This document shows, in pieces, positions 55,195 to 64,000 of a stretch of DNA of 64,000 nucleotides. The notes under the pieces are model-generated. The model searched no databases. It saw only the letters and a list, made by a program, of their open reading frames with translations, and was not told where the DNA came from. The stretch is from positions 567,111,469 through 567,175,468 of the forward strand of contig CM046876.1 of assembly GCA_025667525.1 (NCBI GenBank). The letters run 5' to 3'. Position numbers and translations under genes: made by a program. Within the stretch, counting starts at the first letter, position 1; every line of letters starts with the position of its first letter. Source of the DNA: Glebionis coronaria. Lineage: Eukaryota; Streptophyta; Magnoliopsida; Asterales; Asteraceae.

Positions 55195-56560
55195 GGCTGG
55201 ATGGAGTGGTGAGTGAAAAACCCACCGCCACTTTAGCGCCACGTCAGCTTTCTATCTCCATTCACTGAACCCACTTTACAACCTTCCTGGCAGTGAGAAA
55301 CTCACCGCCACGTCATACCATATTTCTTTTTCTTAATTATTTTAATTTGTAAACTCAAAACGTAAACGTAAACGTAAACACTTATTATTCGAAAATTAAA
55401 ACATTTATTCAATACATAATAAAACATAAAATACTGAAATTCAAAAACAATACGAAAGAAAATAAACTAATAGATAGATTAAAAAACAAATACGTTATAC
55501 GATTAGTCAGTTCCCAAATCCAAATCCGATAACTACTTAGAAAACTCCCACCGGAATTTCTCTTGGTAAGCTTCTTCGGCCCTAAGATTCTCCTCCCATT
55601 CCCTTTGTGCCCTATCTTGTTCCTCCAATATTTCTTTCAATACCCGTTCATCTTGGTATAGTTCACAAAATTGAATATAATTAAGTAATCCATTTGAGTT
55701 GTTTGGATAGGGTGGATCGGGAAAAACATATCGGCGTCGGTGTTGTTGTGATGAAGAACCGATATGAGTTTGGGATAAAATTTCTTCATTTTTGTTGGGA
55801 GTGAGGTTATTCAGCCATTCAGTTTTTTTTTTGAATTTGAGCCTCCAATTTTGACGACTTTCTAAACAACGCTCTTTGCATGTTGAAATCATTGTCAGAT
55901 TCTTTTTTAAGAAACGTGCGATTAAAACATGTTTGTCTGGGGAAATATCATGACATTTCTCATACGCAGTACGCGGTTTAATTTTAGCTTCGTGAGCAAC
56001 ATCAAAATCAAAAGCTAACATCGTAAGCGCAAACTGACTACGTTGTTCTTCATTGATTTGTTTTCGCATCATATCTTTAATCTCGTCAACGGTGTGTAGA
56101 AAGGAGCATGCTATTTTGATTTTTGAAGTTGCGTGTAAAAAATATTGAAAGTTAAGAAGTATTTATAGATATTAAATGGGGTAATGTAGTATTTATAAAG
56201 AAAGAAAAAGGAAAGGGTTTTTTTTAAATATATTAGTAATAAAGAGAGAGAATGAATATTAGAGGATATACATGGCCTAAGCCCGATTGTGAGTTAGGTC
56301 TATTAGGGTTTCGTTATGGTATGTACTTTATAAATATCGTATCAATAAACATATTACACCTACGGAAATTATGTAGTCTATCATGGTATCAGGTAATAGT
56401 GGGTTCAACCCACGCACGAGTTACCTACGGTGAGATACCTCACCTAGATAAAGATTTCATCATAGTAAGTTCAACTCACGCGCGAGTTTTATACTCAGGG
56501 TGACAACTCACGCGAGAGTTTTTCACTCACTGTGGGAAATCACCCTCATTCCGTTTAGCC
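55195..56560 (-). mobile_element. PIF/Harbinger-like element, copy 2
   Basis: 1,366 bp flanked by TTA (55192-55194 and 56561-56563). Left tip GGCTGGATGGAGTGGTGAG pairs with the reversed right tip GGCTAAACGGAATGAGGGTG. It shares the tip and the GCGCCACGTCAGCTTTYTATC block with 2907-3894. It holds a 179-codon ORF but no DDE transposase. Repeated ACTCACGCGMGAGTTT blocks lie near the right end (56400-56520). Confidence 0.88.
55533..56072 (-). CDS. 179-codon ORF of Harbinger-like element, unknown
   Basis: An open frame inside the element, starting MMRKQ at 56072. It is charged and mostly helical in look. The middle carries a basic patch (SRQNWRLKFKKKTEWLNNL), then a short RRRYVFPDPPYPN segment, and the last third is Glu/Arg-rich (ILEEQDRAQREWEENLRAEEAYQEKF), likely a helix or coiled coil. 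Plant Harbinger elements encode a Myb/trihelix-like DNA-binding partner besides the transposase, and this ORF may be a cut-down relative, but I cannot identify a Myb domain. The copy at 2907-3894 has a different ORF at the matching place. Confidence 0.45.
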   Translation of the reverse strand: MMRKQINEEQRSQFALTMLAFDFDVAHEAKIKPRTAYEKCHDISPDKHVLIARFLKKNLTMISTCKERCLESRQNWRLKFKKKTEWLNNLTPNKNEEILSQTHIGSSSQQHRRRYVFPDPPYPNNSNGLLNYIQFCELYQDERVLKEILEEQDRAQREWEENLRAEEAYQEKFRWEFSK

Positions 56561-57110
56561 TTAGAATTATGCTGCTTTAGCGGCGTGCTTAGTCCAGAGC
56601 ACTAGATAATATTTTGTATCTTGTATAAAAACTTGATATCGAGAATAAATTTGACTCGTGTGGTCCTATTTAGAAAGAAAGCTTCCATCATTTTGTCAAC
56701 TCAGTCTTATCTTGAAACGAGACGTAAATATTCAACTCTACACCCATAAACATTTTATGGTTTTTGAAATATAGACACTATTGAAAATTAGACCTTTACC
56801 GAATGAAAATTAAACTATAATACCAAAATAATGACTATCAAACACTAATGAAACAGCATAAAACAACTAACAAATGCCCGTGATCAAATTTACAAGGACA
56901 TAACACTAGCAAATAAAAGTTTGGCCATGAGATGGGAAATTATCAAAACAAACCTATTGTAGTAGATAAGACAATTCTAGGAAAAGAAAGGTGAGACAAC
57001 TTGCAATCACATAGAAACAAAATAATACTATAGTACTAGTCAATTACACTACAAAGTACTAATACGCCGTATCTATTAACATGGTTCGAATTCTTGTCAT
57101 AGCTAAGAGC

Positions 57111-57345
57111 CAATATTGTAAATCCTGGATTTCTAGTGGATTAAACGAGTTCTTTTGATTGGCGTTTCGACTCGTTTTATGCTCAAACCAACTTTCGACG
57201 ATCTAACTGTCTCCCTTGAGTCGAAGAAAGACACAATATTGTAAATCCTGGATTTCTAGTCGATTAGACGAGTTCTTATGATTGGCGTTTTGACTGGCTT
57301 TATGCTAAAACCAACTTTCGACGATTCAGCTGTCTCCAGAGTTAA
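57111..57345. repeat. Tandem duplication, 123-bp unit
   Basis: Copies at 57111-57233 and 57234-57345, both with CAATATTGTAAATCCTGGAT and ACCAACTTTCGACGAT, differing by scattered substitutions. Confidence 0.9.
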
Positions 57346-57870
57346 TCCGAGTTTTAAAACATTGAAAACCTCCATAAATACGAGAACATTCAATTTTTAT
57401 AAAAACAAACGATTTTTATTCTGAAATTTTACTACGTAGATACCTAAATCACAAATTAAATTTATTTTTACATCTAACTGAGTAATAAATACCGTAAATC
57501 CTGAAATAATTGATTGTATGGTCGTTTTAAGGCAAAAACATCACCAATTGTCCTCGTGCATCACCTTTTGGAGCACTGACATACAAGATTGTCTATTCAA
57601 TAAGTTTTATAGTGAGTGATCTTATCTTAATTTGGGTACCAATCCATTGTTGAGTCACTCCACCCACCAATAGTCGCCTATATCTTTTTTTCATTTACTT
57701 CATATCATAACTATTCAAGAAAACGATATTGCTTCAGCCATTTTTATTCATGTAAACTATTCTTTTCTTTATATCTAAGAAAATGGAAGATTAAAAAAAG
57801 GGATTTTTCTAATATATTCTTTTATATTATGATGTCTCTAATTTATCATATACATTTCAATTTCTCTAAT

Positions 57871-58050
57871 GGCCAAAAGCAACCGAGACAACCGAGGCAT
57901 CCGAGGCGACCTAGTATATTTTTGGAATTCGGAGGCAATCGATGCATCCGAGGCAACCGAGACACGTGTCACGCAGGGAGGATAAATTGTCTCGGTTGTC
58001 CCGGTCGCCTTTGCTATTTTTGAGAAACTAGTCCGTTGTTGGCCATTTTC
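57871..58050. repeat. Hairpin of 9-bp CCGAGGC-type repeats
   Basis: The left arm is made of 9-bp units AACCGAGAC, AACCGAGGC, ATCCGAGGC (57881-57907). Further units lie at 57945-57963, then an ACACGTGT palindrome. The right arm GTCTCGGTTGTCCCGGTCGC (57989-58008) is the inverse. Outer GGCC and TTGGCC ends (57871 and about 58040) suggest a small inverted-repeat element. Confidence 0.65.
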
Positions 58051-58500
58051 GTAAAATGACCTTATAAATTGGTCATTTATGGAAATACCCTTTAAAAAAC
58101 TACTTAAACAATGGTTTTCAAACAACCTTAAAAAATGGCCACGCTAACTTTCTGAAAAAGGACGGCTTTACCTGGTTTAAGTTTGTGTAACGGTAGATTC
58201 AAACCTCGTGGATTAGTCGACTAATGTGTCAAAAATTATGGTTATAAAAAAAACCTTTGTATATGAAAGCTTGTTGTTCCTTTTTCAAATAATTAAATAT
58301 TTCAAGTATATAGACTCTTAATGTTGTATAATAGAAAATTTATAAATTAGTACTTTATGTAATTATTCAATTTATTACTTCTTTTACTTTAAAATAATTA
58401 ATTTATAGAAAAACACACACAATTTAATAAATGTATTATCAATTCATTATCGTATTATTTTCTTTCTACTTATTTGCTTAATTATATTTTTATCCTTAAT

Positions 58501-58741
58501 TAATTAATTTCAAATTTTCGTTTTTGTAATAATTACTTTAAGCGATAATAATATCGTAAACTTAAAAAAGAATATCGGTTAATGCTTTTCTGTCCTTTCA
58601 TTCAAAAGAGGCACGATATATATACACACGAGAGTATATGTTTTCCTAAAGTAAGGATGCTAACAATATCACAGTTACACATATGAATCACAAAAGATAT
58701 GACAACTATACATATGAATACATTCTTAAATTATCTTAATA
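58501..58741 (-). repeat. Possible 3' LTR fragment of decayed copia
   Basis: On the minus strand a purine tract CTTGAGGGGG is followed by TATTAAGATAATTTAAG, the usual order of PPT and LTR start in plant copia elements, just after the RNase H remnant. The LTR end is not defined. Confidence 0.45.
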
Positions 58742-58794
58742 CCCCCTCAAGTTAGAGCGTGTAAGTTACAAACACCCAACCCGTGAAGAAGATA

Positions 58795-59334
58795 CTAGAA
58801 AGGTTGTTTCCCAAGTGCCTTGGTCAGAATATCAGATGGTTGCTCAATAGTTTGAATATGAGAAGTAACGATGTTACCGGCTTGTATGTGATCACGTATG
58901 TAATGACAATCCACATCAACATATTTAGTACGATCGTGGAAGACTAGATTGGAGGCTATGTGAAGTGTTGTTGTATTATCACAATATAAACGCATGTGGC
59001 ACTTCTGTAAAACACCCAGAGAAGTAAGAAAAGACTTCAACCATGTAAATTCACAGCTAGTGGTAGTCATAGATCGATACTCAGCTTCGGATGATGATCG
59101 AGAGACCGTAGGTTTCTTTTTAATTTTCCATGTCACCGGTGACATACCGAACATAATAAAATAACTTGTGAGTGAACGTCTCATTATAGGACAAGCGGCA
59201 TAATCAGAGTCGCAATACGCATTCAATTGCAACTTCGTATCACACCTAAACAAAAGACCTTGACATGGACAACCTTTAACGTAATGTAATACACGAAGTG
59301 CATCATTCCAATGGGCATCCTTTGGACATTTCAT
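58795..59334 (-). pseudogene. copia RNase H remnant
   Basis: A 179-codon open stretch with YCDSDYAACP (first Asp; Ala then Ala where the family has Ala-Gly), SSSEAEYRSM (Glu), CDNTTTLHIA (Asp) and HYIRDHIQAG, ending SDILTKALGK. The catalytic acidic residues are visible, so this domain is the best kept part. It would remove the RNA strand after cDNA synthesis. The upstream frame is broken, so it is dead. Confidence 0.8.
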
Positions 59335-59585
59335 GAATTATGAAAGAATATGAACAACATATGAAAGTTATGGACGATTAAACGCCAAGAAAATGAGACG
59401 ACCAACTAGACGCCGTTAACGATCAGGTTGATTAAATTCGGTACCAATATCAAGTGCAAGTTGGAGATTTTCTTCCATGAAAAGTCACATGGCTCGGCAC
59501 CAAGTAACCTACTTTCTGAAAGAATGCGCAATGCATATTTTTGCTACGATAGAAATATACCTTCTAGACCACGTAAAATTTCAAT

Positions 59586-60310
59586 TCACATAAAGCACTT
59601 TAAGGCTCCCAAATACTTCATACGAAAGCACGCATTCATATATGCCTTAAAGTTAAAAATTTCTTTGTAATTATCTCTCGCAATAATCATGTCATCAACA
59701 TAAACAAAAACATGAAGCGCTCTATCATGTCGTTGAAAAGAAAAAAAAAGAATAATCTGCATATGATTTAGTAAATTTGAAAGATTTAAGAGCAGTGGTA
59801 AGTTTATCAAACCAATTTTGCGGTGCTTGACGAAGACCATAAAAAAAATTAAGGCAACAAACTTTTCTTGAAAAAGAACCCAAAAATCCAGGAGGAAGTG
59901 TCATGTACACTTCTTCGTCAAGATCACCATGAAGGAAAGCATTATGAACATCCATTTGGTGTAATTACCAATTGCAAATAGCTACTACAACCAAGAAAAC
60001 ACGAACAAAAACCATACTGGTCACGAGAGAGAGATTTTCTTTGTAGTCAATGCATGATACTTGATTATTTCGAAGACTGACAAGTCTGGCTTCGTATTGT
60101 TCAACCTTGTCATCAGAATTATACTTGATCTTGCAGACCCATTTACATCCTATGGATTCACTCCATTTAGGATCTTTAACAGCCTCTTGAAAATACGTTG
60201 GCTCGTGACCAACAGTGACGGCTGTAAAAAATTTAACGTGGGGAGCAGATTATTTATTGTGATTGACAAAATTAACTATAGAATTTGGCATACCCGAGAA
60301 TGGTGATGGA
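59586..60310 (-). pseudogene. copia reverse transcriptase remnant
   Basis: Pieces on the minus strand: EAVKDPKW and CKIKYN-type blocks (about 60100-60200), [18 protein letters not shown] (about 59900-59955), [13 protein letters not shown] (about 59815-59850) and YVDDMIIARD (about 59675-59705). Frameshifts near 59760 and 60000 and stops separate them. The YVDD catalytic motif is intact but out of frame with the rest. Confidence 0.8.
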
Positions 60311-60730
60311 GCAAGTGAGGTTGAAGACTGATTGGGGTCTAAGCATCAAGTCATATGCAAACAAAATTCTTTAGGGTGACCGAGGATTTTTACCCCAGAG
60401 AGGTACGACGAAGTTCACTCGTTGCATTCTCAATGTCAATATTACCATATGGTAGTTGATTAAACTCACTCTCCTCTATACTCATGTCACTTGGATTCAA
60501 ACTAGAGGAAGCACTCGTGTTGGTATGAGTCAAAGCATTGGTTGGTGAGTTATTTTATTGTGCGGTATCTACATTTGATAATGTAGGAGTGTTAACAAAA
60601 TTTTCTTCCACATAATGGTTGAAAAAATATTAGGTTCTGTTGAGTGAGGTAAAACACTTTCACGCAAAAGGGTATTGTTTTGAGATGCAGTTAAAGAAAA
60701 GTTATGTTCATAAAGGGAATTTTATTGGTT

Positions 60731-61844
60731 GTTGGCATATGCATCAAGCGCATATCATCATGCGTACACCATAAACATCATACGCCTAATGGACGTTTGA
60801 TGTGCCACATCTCGCACATCTAACGATTATTATGAAAAAATTCATTTTGGTAAACTTTTTATGCGCCGATCATTTTGGTATTCTAGAGTCTAATAAGGAA
60901 TTAAGAAATTTTCTCTGTTTTGTTAAATGAAAAAATGGGAAGACTGGGATTGGTTCGTTGAGTCTAGGCTAAATAATTGATCTACGTTGAACTTTTGGCC
61001 TTTAGTTGGATAGTGAAGATTTTTTTTTCTTCGTATTTTAAGATTATTTGAAGCATTAAAAAAATTCCATCATGATAAACTTTTGTATAGGTTTATAATA
61101 GTGTCACATCACCCTACCAGATTAATTCATAATTTTTTTATGTTATACACCTTTCTCTGCTATACTTAAACTTGTATATGCTTTTATAGAGATCTTATTA
61201 ATTCAAATGTATTAAATATTAAAATGGTCTAAGATATTGGACCTTGTCGTTCTAAATAAGCCTAAACTCCATCTCCAATATAGTTAATAAAATGATAAAC
61301 CTCTTTATAACTTTATTAACCTTTTCATAAATAATCATAACTTATTCATAAAAAACCATAGTAAATGCTCTAAGAAAACAATATTATTTCTATTGATAAA
61401 CTGCGTGTTTATAATCATAAAATATATATCGTAGGAAGAAAGAGGTTAGAGATGCATAGAGGACAATATCATCATTGCTATCGCGAAAAAAAAACTAAAT
61501 AAAATAGTAACAAACTTTCAATAAGAATTATTAAAATCGTGTTATATTATGTTACTAGTTCTAAAGCCCGTCTGATGAACGGGAATGTTTTCTTAGACTC
61601 TTTTGAATAATTTAAGTAAATGCTAATCAGTCAGAAAACAATTTTAAATTATATTAAACCGAAGAAAGTAGATCAAATAATTTAATAGCAAACCAGCAGA
61701 CGTTAAAAATTTGTAATACAATACAAAGTATATAGTTCTAAGAGATAGTGAATAACTAAATAATATACATCCCAAAGTATCTCCAATTACAAACAATAAA
61801 GCTATATATCAAGTATGTTGTAAAGCTTCTTTATAAACAACGTT
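60731..61844. other. AT-rich noncoding stretch
   Basis: No gene. CTAGTTCTAAAGCCCGTCTG followed by ATGAACGGG near 61554-61582 resembles the GCCCGTGCGTTGCACGGG-type border common in plant repeats, but no partner end was found. Confidence 0.5.
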
Positions 61845-63290
61845 AGTCGCAAAATTGGTATAATGAGGAAGAGGTTTCTAATATGGCTAGTAGCACGGGT
61901 TGTTTTGCAGGTAATATCCCTTTCAACTACCTTAGTCTTCCTATTTGTTCTAAGATGAAATCCATAGCTAGTTGGAAGATGTTAGTTGATTGTTTCCACT
62001 TGAGACTCTTATCTTGGAAAGCGAACCTCCGTTTTATATGGGGTTGCCTGGCCCTTATCAAATCAGTGTTAGGAAGTCTCGGCATCTAGTATCTCTCGAT
62101 TTTAGAGCCCCTAAATCGGTCCTTCAAGATTAGGAAAGAATTCAATCTAACTTCTTTTGGGGAGGTAACCAAGACGATAAGAAAATGGCATGGGTTAAGC
62201 GACCTATCATATTAAACTCATTTGATACAGGGGGCTTAGACATTGTTAGCCCTAAAGCTTTTAACCTTGCTCTTCTTCAAAAATTGCGTTGGAGGATGTT
62301 ATCTTCCTCAAATAATCTTTAGGTTAAGGTCGTTAAAGCTTTTCATGGTCATGAAGGTGTCCTTGACACTAGTGGTTGTAGTTTCAATGGTACTTGGGCT
62401 ATCATTGTAGGATCCTCAAACTTCCTAAACTCGAAAGGTATCATTTTGTCTAATTTTTTTTCGTTTTAAAGTAGGTTGTGGAACCTGTATACGCTTTTGG
62501 AAAGATATTGGGTCGAAGAGGCTCCTCTTTTTTTAGGTACAATCGTCTTTACCGCCTTGATTAAGATAAATATTGTCTCATCGTTGACCGAATCAATAAT
62601 GAGCAGTGACATTAGAACTGGTCCAGGACCAATCTTGGTGTCTGGAACCTTGCTTATTTCTGTGACATGTTGAATGAGATCGGTCAAGTCAATATTGAAG
62701 TTAGTGAAGACACTTGTGTTCGGAGTCTTGTCCCCAAAGGTACTTTCACCATCACGGATGCTCGTAATATTATTGATCAAAATACTTTTCCCTCACTTGC
62801 TCCCTCTACTAATTGGGACAAAACCATCCCCGCAAGGTTAATGTCTTTATTTGGAGATTGTCGTTGAATCAGCTTCCTCATAGGTTGAACCTCTCTACGT
62901 GTGGTGTGCATATTTTGGCTATTTCATGTCCCAATTGTAATGCTAACATTGAATCCGCTAATCATATTTACTTCTAATGCGTTATTGCGACTGAAATGTC
63001 GAAGTTTGTGTATAGATGGTGTGAAATCCCCTTTTTTCAAGCTACATCTTTAGAGTCGTTTATAGTTTGGTACATCTCTTGGTATGTTTCTACAAAGAAA
63101 CATTCGCTCTATGTCATCTCTACTTTGGTTCTTTATTGGCTTTGGATATTCTGAAATAGTGTTACTTTTAACTCTCAATCGTTGAGGAAAAGTGACATAT
63201 TAGATAATGTTCGTTCTTCTTCGTTTTCTTGGCTACACAACATAGGCAAATTGACTTTATCTTGGACGGACTGGTTGAAGTCCCCTCTAT
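61845..63290 (+). pseudogene. L1-type LINE, 3' half, broken
   Basis: Recognisable blocks in order, over several frames: CFAGNIPFNYLSLPI (about 61908; the family has YLGLPIG), SWKMLVDCFHLRL and SWKAN (61970-62030), LIKSVLGSLGIYYLS-type (about 62060-62090), FFWGG (about 62155), KKMAWVKR (about 62180), GCGTCIRFWKDI (about 62470-62505), then a zf-RVT-like region ending with a C-P-N-C-x(7-8)-H motif (about 62927-62970). The last block resembles LSWTDWLKSPL near 63255-63285. This is the C-terminal part of plant L1 ORF2; the N-terminal RT and endonuclease are absent, as expected for 5'-truncated insertion. Many frameshifts. No poly(A) tail or target duplication is clear. Confidence 0.75.
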
Positions 63291-64000
63291 TGACATGTGT
63301 CCGAACAATGGTTTATTGATGTTTTTAGAGGATTGCTTTTCATGTCTTGTCCTCTTCCTCGGGGCTTGTTTAGTTTATGTTGTGACTCTAATTACACATC
63401 TTATTTCCTCATTAAACGGACTAAAATGGCTAAAATATCATCAAATGTGCACAATATATGCTTGTTTTGTTTTTTGTGTATGTGTAGGCACGAGTATCGA
63501 GAAATCACATAGAACTACAAAAACAAGACAAAACGAACACGAGGAATGAAGACGTACAAGAAAACTGAAGCCGGATGTCACTTTACGAGTTTTGAAACCG
63601 TAGTTCCTTTAAATGACCATTTTGCCCTTGACCATATGCGAAATTACAAAAATGCCCCTCAATTTTCTCACATTTACCATTTACACCCTTCAAATATCCA
63701 TTTTACAAAAAAACCCTTGAAGTTTACCCTTGTTGCAATATTATTCCCTTAGATCTATTCCTAAAGGTAGATGGATTGATTTTTCCATTTTAGAATGTTG
63801 TTATAAAGGTTAATAAAGGATAAAGAATGTTAACATGTAGAGGGACTAGTTTTTCCAAATGATGAAAGTAGTTTTAAATAATGGCCAGTTCAAAACCCTA
63901 AACACCTAGTCCATTTACCACATTATGACCCGTCACCCATTATTATTGGGGCCCCCTCCCATTCAATACTAATTCGAATTTAAGTGGGAAACAACTACCG
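63291..64000. other. LINE 3' flank and low-complexity stretch
   Basis: No protein. 63590-63760 has repeated CATTTTGCCCTT / AATGCCCCTCAATTTT / ACCCTTGAAGTTTACCC phrases like those at 54325-54620. Small open frames (63229-63549, 63546-63752) have no known domain. Confidence 0.5.

Larger units (their letters stand above)
18809..56640 (-). mobile_element. Tat-like Ty3/gypsy element X, outer shell of the nest
   Basis: LTR pieces related to TGTTGAAGCAAACTTCTG occur at 18809-19239, 52374 to about 52690, and 54857-55194 plus 56564 to about 56640. Between the last two lie a hAT element, an antisense gypsy-type ORF (53464-54268) and a PBS-like site (54835-54854). The layout mirrors element A, so X is a minus-strand Tat relative whose gag-pol has been lost. 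The 19240-52373 nest sits inside its left LTR. The right boundary is uncertain because LTR similarity fades after about 56640 and no target duplication is found. Confidence 0.6.
54857..56640 (-). repeat. 5' LTR of element X, split by Harbinger element
   Basis: LTR sequence 54857-55194 and 56564 to about 56640, aligning with 18809-19239. It starts TATTGAAGC (TG mutated to TA). Similarity ends after CTTGATAT near 56640; the remainder is truncated or too diverged. Confidence 0.65.
56641..58500. other. Noncoding stretch with duplications and a hairpin
   Basis: AT-rich, no gene. It contains a 123-bp tandem duplication (57111-57345) and a CCGAGGC-rich hairpin (57871-58050), listed separately. Confidence 0.6.
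58741..60730 (-). mobile_element. Decayed Ty1/copia fragment
   Basis: Minus-strand remnants of integrase tail, RT and RNase H with many stops, truncated upstream of about 60730. Its proteins differ clearly from W and V and look like an Ale/Retrofit-type copia (moderate confidence). No second LTR or target duplication found. Confidence 0.75.

Noticed and set aside
62466..62780. 104-codon minus-strand ORF
   Set aside because: Shadow of the plus-strand LINE coding remnant.

Overview
This window reads as plant nuclear DNA made almost wholly of transposable elements. I find no host protein gene, tRNA, rRNA or CRISPR. The long Ty1/copia polyproteins (Sirevirus-like), the Tat-type Ty3/gypsy remnants carrying an antisense gypsy-type-transposon ORF, the hAT and PIF/Harbinger elements and the L1-type LINE all point to a flowering plant. 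The accessory ORFs and the antisense ORF resemble families that I remember as abundant in Asteraceae, so a daisy-family genome is my best guess (inference, not proof).

Layout. 1-1705: anonymous AT-rich DNA. 1706-3918: an inverted-repeat DNA element filled with a G-rich minisatellite, with a Harbinger-like element (2907-3894, TSD TAA) inside its right end. 3919-6204: no gene. 6210-18803: a decayed Tat-like gypsy element on the minus strand with LTRs, PBS, PPT, gag, protease, RNase H and an integrase remnant (reverse transcriptase deleted). Its antisense ORF is split by a hAT element (7677-8288, TSD GAGGCGCT) and a 3.0-kb solo LTR (9352-12392).

18809-about 56640 is a five-layer nest. From outside in: X, a second Tat-like gypsy; Y, a solo LTR (19240-52373); Z, a gutted Sirevirus (19596-49550, TSD CATAA); W, a broken Sirevirus-like copia on the plus strand (24304-47635, TSD AGAAG); and V, a complete, very young relative of W on the minus strand (34076-45632, TSD CAAGC). 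V has gag (900 codons), pol (protease-integrase-RT-RNase H) and a 982-codon accessory ORF. Its two 525-bp LTRs differ at one base. X also holds a hAT element (52848-53358) and a second Harbinger-like element (55195-56560). 56641-64000: noncoding DNA with hairpins and duplications, a decayed copia fragment (about 58741-60730, minus) and the 3' half of an L1-type LINE (about 61845-63290, plus).

The most unusual signal is that each of the three nested Sirevirus-like families carries its own short motif, scattered through LTRs, spacers and coding regions in clusters with spacing close to two helical turns: RCGCTGACA every 21 bp in W, GCAGGGGA every 15-23 bp in V, and GYGGTTC pairs exactly 20 bp apart in Z. 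W and V also share a downstream accessory ORF preceded by its own CCAAT/TATA-like promoter, and an out-of-frame gag/pol junction. Together these suggest, as a hypothesis only, an element-encoded protein that recognises its own family by phased sites.
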